From contig CM077673.1 in the NCBI GenBank assembly GCA_039707655.1, forward strand, positions 271,010,288-271,074,287: DNA of 64,000 nt, in the 5' to 3' direction. Source of the DNA: Elymus sibiricus (taxonomy: Eukaryota; Streptophyta; Magnoliopsida; Poales; Poaceae). Within the stretch, counting starts at the first letter, position 1, and every line of letters begins with the position of its first letter. A program made the translations under genes and the position numbers. Below the pieces are notes generated by a model. That model had not been told where the DNA came from, did no database searches, and saw only the letters and a list, made by a program, of their open reading frames with translations. Shown here piece after piece: positions 56,923-64,000 of the stretch.

Positions 56923-59018
56923 TTACTTTGCTACAACTTCCTTTTGATTGCTCAAAAGTTCATTGAGATTATTCTCACCTTGGATACATGTCACAAGGCC
57001 TTTCTCAAGCTGCTCTTTCAGCTTAGCATTTTCTTCCACAAGATGTGCATGCTCACAACAAGGGTTAGTAGCAGAGGCATTATCAATTAAAACAAAAGGA
57101 GGACACGTGGCAATTTCCTTAGTGAGTTTTACTTGGAGTTGATCATGTGACTCCTTAAGAGAAGCATGAACACTCTTCAATGCCTTGTGAGCATTATCAA
57201 GTGTATCAAACTCTTCCTTGAGTCGATCATGGCCAACCCCAAGTGCAACCTTTTCAGATTTGAGCACACGGTTAAGAACTATAGCATGATCATGATCTTT
57301 ACGTAATTTAGCAAGGTCATCATTTTGTGACTCCTCAAGAGCCAAACGAAGACCTCGCTCTTCCTCAAGAGCAATGGAAAGATTAGCTATCTCGTCGGCA
57401 TAGTCACGACTATGCCCTTTCAACTCCTCAAGGTATTCTTCTTGAGACTCAATCATGTCATTGGCCTCACCAAGTTGTTCCAAGAGAGCAACAAAGTGCT
57501 TCTTGGATTCTCCCTTGAGTTTACACAAGAACTTGTCAAACTCATTATCACCCTCATTCGCCTCCTCATGTTCATCCACACAATCCAACAAAGACGGAGT
57601 GGAACAAATATAAGTTTTAATGTTTGAGTTCTTGGCGTTGGAGGTTACCTTGGTGATACCTTTGGCCATAAGACACCTAGCAATGTGGTTCTCGTTGGGG
57701 GCGTCCAAGAGTGACACCTTGGTTGGGGTAGAGGATGCAATTGCCACTGTAGCCATTGCCATTCCTTCACCACTTGTGTCTTCGTCATCAACATCATCAT
57801 CAGAGGCATACTCTTCTTGAGCCACCAACCCTTTGTGAGGGGCCTTCTTGGTGAAGTTGTTCTTGTTGGGGAAGGACTTGGCCTTATCTTTGCGGATGAG
57901 CTTGCCACCATTGTCTTCCCTCTTCTCATATGGGCAATCCACCATGAAGTGACTCACATTACCACAGTTATAGCAAGGCCTTATGTTTCTTTTGTTGCCC
58001 AAAATTGCCTTGATGCTAGAGCCATATGCTCGTGGTAAGCATATTTGGTGTCTTCGGGGCAACCTTCCTCTTCTTCTTCTTCCTCTTGACTGGCCTTGGC
58101 CTTCAAAGCAAGGTTGGGTGATGATTTCTCCGACCATTGCACACGAGCAAGAGCATTGTCGGTGGTCTTGTTCAAGATATTCATTGCAATGAATTCATCC
58201 AACACATTGCCAGAAGACAAGGCGTGGAAGTCCGGTCTTTGGCGGATGACGGCGGACATGGCCTTGTTGAAGGGCATGATGCCCTTGAGAAATTTACGCT
58301 TGACCCAGTTGTCATCCACATCCTTGCTGCCATGATCTCGAAGGGTAACGGCAAGAGTAGTCACCCTCCGGTAAAGCTCACGCGGTTCCTCGTCTTCTAT
58401 CATTGCAAACTCATCAGACTCATCAAGCACTACCTCAAAGTTAGACCGTTGAATGCTTGAGCTTCCCTTGTACATGGAGACAATGTGTTCCCAACAATCC
58501 TTAGAACGAGTGAAAGGACGCAAGTGAGCCAGATCTTCGGTAGGTACTGCAGCTTGGAGAATGAATAAGGCGAAGTGATTGAGCTGATTATCAGCCTCTT
58601 CTCTTGGGGTGAGGTTGCGTGGATCATGAGGATAGTATCCTTCTTCAATGACTCCCCAGAGTTGGGTTGAGCTGTGATTCAAATGAGACTTGATACTAAA
58701 AATCCAATTAGCAAAATCATTCTTAACAAGTTTAGGAGGATGACCGAGATTAACTATATGTGATGGGTGCACCGGTCCCCCATAGACCAAGGGAGGGGGA
58801 ACTGAGGCATGGGTCCCCAACCCGTTAATTCCTTGAGAGCGAGTGTCCTTATCGGCACTAGTGCCCTCCTTACCGGAGTGGACATCCGATGTCGAGTTAG
58901 TGGGATTAACCACTTGCACCGCATCGGTAGAGAGTTTGAGATTATCAAGAAATTCTTTAAACATGGACTTGACCTCGGTCGTCATGAAGGATTTAAGTGG
59001 GGACAAAGCCTCATTCAA
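56923..59018 (-). pseudogene. gag of element E
   Basis: The first part (59018-57981) is a copia-type Gag with P-P-L-V-Y-G-G, then N-W-I-F-S-I-K-S-H-L and a W-x-x-I-V-S-M-Y-K-G segment. A frameshift near 58000-58110 separates it from the second part (58137-56923). That part has a CCHC zinc knuckle, C-Y-N-C-G-N-V-S-H-F-M-V-D-C, at about 57930-57975, and then a long coiled coil rich in Glu, Leu and Lys (about 57570-56960). The long coiled-coil tail is characteristic of large Sire-type Gags. A convincing start codon before 59018 was not found; the frame extends upstream toward the primer site. Confidence 0.85.
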
Positions 59019-59127
59019 ATCCTCACGTGAGACCGTGTCAACGCCCGCGTCCTTGAGAAGTTCATCAACCCTATCCCCGTCGTTAACTATACTCTTCGGG
59101 TGGTGAAACCCTTAATAAAGAGACGTA

Positions 59128-59139
59128 GCTCTAATACCA
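59128..59139 (-). other. Primer binding site of element E (initiator tRNA-Met type)
   Basis: On the minus strand TGGTATTAGAGC lies two bases inside the 5' LTR. The copia consensus is TGGTATCAGAGC, so there is one mismatch. Confidence 0.85.
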
Positions 59140-59141
59140 AT

Positions 59142-60505
59142 TGAAAGGATCGATATGGTTGACTAGAGGGGCGGGGGGGGGGGGAGGGTTGAATAGGCAA
59201 CTACCAGTTTTTAACTTTTATTTAACAAATTAGGTTTAGCAACAAATAGGTTGGTTAGATATGCAACTACGTGAGTAACCCATACGATGCTAACCCCAAT
59301 AACAACACAAGCAAGCAAGGTAAATAATATAAGTAGCTTGCACAAAGTAAAGGTAAGAAGTAACCACAAGAGGAACCGATGGAGACAAGGATGTGTTACC
59401 GAAGTTCCTTCCCGGTAAAGGGAAGTAAGTCTCCGTTAGAGCAGTGTGGAGGCACAATGCTCCCCAAGAAGCCACTAGGGCCACCGTATTCTCCTCACGC
59501 CGTCACACAATGCGAGGTGCCGTGATTCCACTAGTGGTGCACTTGAAGGCGGCAGACGGACCTTTACAAACAAGGTTGGCGCAATCTCCGCAACTGAATT
59601 AGAGGCTCCCAACGACACCACAAAGCTTCACCACAATGGACTATGGCTTCGAGGTGACCTCTTGCGTCTAGGGTTCTCAAACACCCAAGAGTAAAAAGAT
59701 CCTCAAGGGATTAGTGGGGGGAATCAAATTTCTCTTGGTGGAAGTGTAGATCGGAGCCCTCTTAACCAAACCCTAGAGTATCAACAAGATTTGTTGGCTA
59801 GGGAGAGAGATCGGGCAAATATGAGCTCGGGGGCAACAATGGAGCTTTTGGAAGGAGAGAGGTCAGTATTCTTGGGGAAGAAGACCCCCTTATATAGTGG
59901 GGAGGGGAATCTGCCCGTTACCCACTCTGCCAGCCGCACACGAGCGGTAGTACCGCTGGCCAGGGCGGTAGTACCGTGCTCGCTAGGGTGGTAGTACCGC
60001 CCATCTGCAGGCCAGATCAGCAGTAGTAGGGGCAGCGGTAGTACCGCTTAGTACTACCACCCTACTACCGCGTTGGGAGGAGACAAGTGTCTGGTGCCCC
60101 GCGGTAGGCGCCCAAGCCAGCCTATGTTCCCCAGCGGTACTACCGCTGGCCAGGGCGGTACTACTGCTGGCCAGAGCGGTACTACCACTTAGGAGAAAAT
60201 AGGCAGCCTAGGCACATGGAATATGCTCCAAGTTGTCGGGAAATGATGGGGTGCGAAGGTATACGTGATGATTCCACCCAACCTTTCCAACTGCGGACCC
60301 CCACTTGATAGTACGGATCTTCCTACGACTCAAGTCCACCGACACTAAATCGTCGAAAAGAAACCGTCTTCTCTTTAACTCCCCGAGGGCTAAAATAACC
60401 GTCTTGTGCAACCTGATAACCTCTGAAAGCTTAATGCACACAGTTAGTCCGCAAATGTATTGTCATCAATCACCAAAACCAATAGGGTATAAATATGCCC
60501 TTACA
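59142..60505 (-). repeat. 5' LTR of element E (1364 bp)
   Basis: It pairs with the split left LTR. It contains a long G-run near 59171-59185, GCGGTAGTACCGC-type palindromes at about 59943-60185 and a TATA box at 59889-59896 (minus). It is about 40 bp longer than the left LTR, mainly through an extra copy in the palindrome cluster. Confidence 0.9.
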
Positions 60506-60915
60506 TCAGGTTCTTCCTCTTCCTCTTCCTCATGCTCAGCTGGGTCTTCAAACATAGATGTTGGTCTGCCCTGGACATGAATGGTCCTCTTGCTCTCTCT
60601 CTTCTTCTGAGCTGGCTTCTTAGCCAAAGACTTCGTGTGCCTGGAGGAGGTAGGATTTTCTAGAGTGATAGTCATCCCTCGCTTGACAGTCTCAGGAGCT
60701 CTCATGTCATGTGTCCTGGCATATTCTTTCCTTATAGGCCTCCTGGAAGAAGTGACCTCTTTAGAATTTTTCTTGGTAGCTCTTTCTTTCTTCTCTTGCT
60801 GCTTCTTGGCTATCAACTCTTCAGGCACAAAATCAGCATCTTCCTCATCTAAGTTGACCTTTCTCCTAGCCCTAGTGGCTGCCTTGGGTAAACCATGAGA
60901 ACTGGGGGGTGCCAT
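60506..60915 (-). pseudogene. N-terminal part of ORF 'G' (basic, charged), interrupted by element E
   Basis: An ATG at 60915 opens M-A-P-P-S-S-H-G-L-P-K-A. The product is rich in Lys, Arg and Glu, with K-K-Q-Q-E-K-K-E-R and an acidic run E-E-E-E-E-E-E-P before E's insertion. The frame continues at 26866. I do not recognise a domain. Similar low-complexity basic starts are seen in extra ORFs of Sire-type elements, so it may belong to another such element, but this is not shown. Confidence 0.5.
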
Positions 60916-60949
60916 TAATTATTTGTTGATGATTTCAAACCCTTGCCAG

Positions 60950-61302
60950 GAATACGTACGACGTCCGCCTTCTCCAGCACCCGTTGAGCAGCAGCCATGT
61001 GCCGTGGATGTGGTCAATCACGAGCTAATCACATCACATAACAATACCATCAAGGCCCTCGAGGAGTTGAATGACTCCCTGATGAAGGAGATATCAATGA
61101 CAATGCTATTGTCTATAGAAAGATAGTCAATCTAGAAGATCAGATCGAGTCGCTGAACCACGAGATAAGTGAGATCAAGAAATACATACAAGTCCTGAAG
61201 TCCGAGAGGACTCAACTGAAGATGGAGATATCCCATTATATCAGGGAGGGGCGGATCCATAGGAATAAACTTCGTGAGATGAAGTTAGTCCTTAGAAGGT
61301 AG
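60950..61302 (+). pseudogene. Coiled-coil exon near the end of a CACTA-like transposon
   Basis: It begins after a plausible acceptor (CCTTGCCAG) at 60949 and ends L-V-L-R-R at TAG 61300-61302. The product is a Glu/Leu/Lys/Ile coiled coil (L-E-D-Q-I-E-S-L, then S-E-I-K-K-Y-I-Q-V-L-K). A one-base frameshift lies near 61090. Comparable C-terminal exons lie near the ends of grass CACTA elements; this match is from memory and approximate. Confidence 0.45.
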
Positions 61303-61699
61303 TGTCACGAGGGGCGGATCCATTGTGAAGTTGGTAGTTTCTTTTGTGAATTGGTGAAATGTTTAGTTTGTGAAGTTGGTAGTATCTTTTGTGAATTGCT
61401 GAAACGTTTAGTTTGTGAACAAGGTAGTTCATCAGTACTAATCTTTTGGTGAAACTTAGTATATATGTTTATAGTGCTGCAGATATGGAATAATTTTCCA
61501 CTGCTGTGTATTTTTATTAGCTAAATATGATAGTGCCGTCGTACAACTCTATCCAACACCATAGGTATTCAAAATATTGATGGCGTCGTCTCCAATGCCA
61601 CCACCAAGTTCTAACGGTGGCACCATATTGATGGCGTCGGGTGTCCACGCCAGCAAGTCCATTTTTGCCACGCCATAGCTAGGCTTTTCTACACTAGTG
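61303..61699 (+). mobile_element. CACTA-like terminal region with TIR end TAGTG
   Basis: The segment ends GCTTTTCTACACTAGTG, the inverse of CACTAGTGTAGAAAAGC, a CACTA terminus. Subterminal repeats include TATTGATGGCGTCG (about 61577 and 61627) and GTGAAGTTGGTAGT twice around 61331-61400. ATG follows and would be a 3-bp TSD copy. The opposite end is not in the window or not recognised. Confidence 0.6.
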
Positions 61700-61702
61700 A
61701 TG

Positions 61703-63330
61703 TAAAGGCTTCTACATCAGTTACGTCAGCAAATTTTAGAACCAATTCTAGCGTCTCTTTTCTTTGACCTGATTGCAAAGATTTTGTAATCTTGTCGAGT
61801 TGCACTGTCCTCCCACTCACTATTTTGCAAAAACATGTTCTTCAAAACTTACCACACTATGTGGCAAAACATTTTGCCTCGACATCGTGATAGAGGAGTA
61901 CCCAACTATTTGAAATAACCAACATAGTAGCAGACTTCGGACATAAACAACGTAAATACTTTAACTTATGTCTTATATTCCCAAATGTTAAGAAATGACC
62001 AATTGGTTTTGTTATACCATTCCATATCTTATATGGTGTCATTTCAATAGATTTAATGGTGTTTTTAGTGTAAAAGCCGCAGTCGATAAAGCATCACATT
62101 AAAAGTATATTGGAAAATTGGTTGAATGTCATCTTTGATCTCACCATGTCATACCAGATTTAATTACATCTACTGAGACACACCACTCACAGTGATGTTC
62201 CAGGAGGTGCAAGTTAAGAAACTTTTTTCACAACTCATCAGATAGTCGCTAAATTTGTGACTCAAATATTCTTTTCTGCAATCCAATTGTAGAAACATAA
62301 TTTTCTTGTCACAATAATTTCTACTTCATTCTAAAAATATTTTGAAACATTTCAAAGAATTCAAATTTATGTCTCATTAAGTCAATATAAATATCTACTT
62401 GAGTCATCCTTGAAGATAGATAAATCCACTTCCTGTAACAACACTTATTAGACTACACACATCAATATGTATGTTTTCAATTATTTTGTTGCTCGTTCTT
62501 TATGGCCTGTGAATGGTATTTTAGTTACTTCACTATTTGGACGAAATATTGCAAATGTCAGATGACTTCAAAATCCATCACGATGAAATTTCTCCATCTA
62601 GGTTTCTCCAATGTGACTAAATGCAGTGCCACACATATGTGGTATTCTTTTAGTCTTGCGACATTTACTATTTGTGTTATGGATTTACATCATCAATATC
62701 CATAACTTACATCCTATTCAGAATAGGAGTATGGCATTTTGCTCATTACATTGAACAACTATCGTTCTCTCATGAACAACCACCTTGAAACCTCTATGCA
62801 ATGGGCTAGAGTGTACAAAACACTAAAATGAATTATGACAATAAATACAAAGGTGGTATGTTGATGAAAAAGTATCATAACTTTTACAAAGTTTCCATCA
62901 AATATTTGAACATCATAATTTGTTGGTCATTAGGCCGTAGTCTTGCATCAATTCGCAACAACATGAAATCGAGTCAATATCCTTGTGATCAAATTTAACC
63001 ACAGTACCAAAGAATTAATGATCAACATTTCATTATAATTCCCAAGAACTACACTTGACCAACTTTCTCTACATCTTATAACTTTTGTGACATTCATACC
63101 TGAGCTAGACATTCCAGTCTTCTTTTCTTTCTGGTTTTTTACTTCTTAAAGTTTTAGTTCCAATATTTATCCTATTCACAGAAGAAGCATTCAACTTTTA
63201 TGAGTGGCATGAGCCCCGAATTTCCCTAGGCATGTTAGTCTCATTTCATTCTTCGGTTTTGTTCTTTCTTTTTAAGTTCTCACCATCAAAACTTATGACT
63301 CACGTTCTTCCGGATCTTACACATTTCAAT
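61703..63330 (-). pseudogene. Highly degenerate copia gag-integrase remnant
   Basis: Translated on the minus strand in shifting frames, it shows the remains of a copia zinc knuckle (C-F-F-C near 63160-63205). Pieces of integrase follow at about 62460-61800: D-D-S-S-R-Y, L-M-R-H-K-F-E-F-F-E, an altered G-G-E-Y-L-S-H, A-A-F-T-L, and T-P-Y-K-I-W-N-G. Stops and indels are frequent. The motif set resembles the Angela/WIS group of Triticeae copia elements, but this is inference. It is clearly older than the other elements. Confidence 0.6.
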
Positions 63331-64000
63331 CTTAAACATAGAGGAACGCTTCACTAGAACTTGCAAACAAAACACTTATTTAGATATCACATATCTTTTA
63401 ACCTTTGTTTGTTTCTAAAAATAATTTTCAGTTCCAAGAATATCACATAACTATTCCAAACATTTAGAAGTTCTGGTTTCTCAGAAGCAAGTAGACCTAA
63501 TAGGATTCTAGTTTTTTGGATAGAAGGACGTGAGTCTTCTCATCCATGGCATCAATAGGAGAGTATCGTAAGCATGCAGTAGGAAAAAATTCCTTCTTGG
63601 CACTCTAGAGGACGATCCTCTCATTACATTTACCAATCGTAGAGATTCAACCAGCTTAATCAATTTCAACAGCAAAGGTGGAACCGTGAGCCATAATTCT
63701 ACAACTATAATGCAAACTACACATAGATATTGTTCATAATTAATTTGTACTAGTGATTAAACTAAATCTTAATATACGGTGCACTCCCAATCAATTCAAT
63801 ATCTCTCATAATTGAAAGTGAGTGATTGAAGATCCTGATCTTATTCTCATCCATTGATGTGGATGTCAGAATCAGGGCTCCGCAGACCCAAGAAAGGTTC
63901 GAACACAGGGGTGCGCTCGCCCACCGATTCTACTCAACCTCGTAGCTACACCACAACGAACCTCGCACAGCTCTACCCAGGAAAATAAACAAGGACACAC
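63331..64000. other. No identified content
   Basis: AT-rich sequence without a credible gene. The last 140 bp, from about 63860, are GC-richer, which may mark the edge of another repeat. Confidence 0.5.

Larger units (their letters stand above)
26867..60505 (-). mobile_element. Element E: Sire-like Ty1/copia retrotransposon, host of D and F
   Basis: The LTRs start TGAAAGGATCGATATGG (26867 and 59142) and end TATAAATATGCCCTTACA (42138 and 60505) in plus view. On the minus strand the order is LTR, a tRNA-iMet-type primer site, gag, protease, integrase, RT, RNase H, a spacer, an extra ORF, a polypurine tract and LTR; integrase before RT defines copia. The flanks are GCAGG (26862-26866) and TCAGG (60506-60510), a TSD with one mismatch. 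Without D and F the element would be about 11.7 kb. The large size, long gag and extra 3' ORF suggest the Sire (Maximus-like) clade; the family name is tentative. Confidence 0.88.

Noticed and set aside
57645..57929. Minus-strand ORF rich in Trp and Gln within E's gag
   Set aside because: Out-of-frame reading of the real gag coding sequence carrying the CCHC knuckle.
1..64000. Novel host gene or biosynthetic cluster
   Set aside because: All long ORFs with recognisable motifs belong to retrotransposons or transposon ends; the rest are low complexity or short.

Overview
The window is a nest of plant transposable elements with no ordinary host gene that I can support. The LTR sequences, Tat-type gypsy elements with spliced antisense ORFs, a large Sire-type copia element, an Athila-type gag-protease element and a CACTA end all point to a large grass genome, most likely Triticeae (wheat, Aegilops or barley). 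Family names are mostly withheld because no search was possible.

Layout, from outside in. The right end (about 61700-63330) is a decayed copia gag-integrase on the minus strand. A CACTA-like terminus (60950-61699) abuts it. Left of that lies a lysine-rich minus-strand ORF of unknown origin ('G', 60915-60506 and 26866-26688), interrupted by element E. Element E (26867-60505, minus) is a Sire-like copia element with 1.3-kb LTRs, gag-pol and an extra ORF. Its left LTR was hit by gypsy element D (28051-41996, plus, TSD CCATC). Its extra ORF was hit by Athila-like element F (42849-50798, plus, TSD ACCTG/ACCTC). Left of G is gypsy element B (8991-26687, plus, 5' end outside the window). B's gag was hit by gypsy element A (1-8990, minus, left end outside), and its 3' LTR by element C (20388-26604, plus, TSD AACCC).

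A, B and D share one plan: Gag-protease and (B, D) reverse transcriptase, two RNase H domains and integrase on the element strand, then on the opposite strand a multi-exon antisense ORF resembling the 'putative gypsy type transposon' family, apparently with its own TATA box. A lacks pol and C lacks recognisable coding capacity, so both look non-autonomous. C shares its 3' noncoding block and parts of its LTR with B. F carries only gag and protease.

Every retroelement reading frame is broken, mostly by single in-frame stops of the CAG-to-TAG, CGA-to-TGA, CAA-to-TAA or TGG-to-stop kind, as expected from cytosine deamination in methylated repeats. D is the youngest clear insertion: its two 577-bp LTRs differ at about 10 sites by eye. 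Other structures worth attention are a 2-kb tandem array in D (about 143 bp per unit, 71-bp half-units), palindromic GCGGTAGTACCGC clusters in E, repeated polypurine-tract-like motifs in B and C, and a shared AAA-TAG-G stop after the protease of A, B and D.
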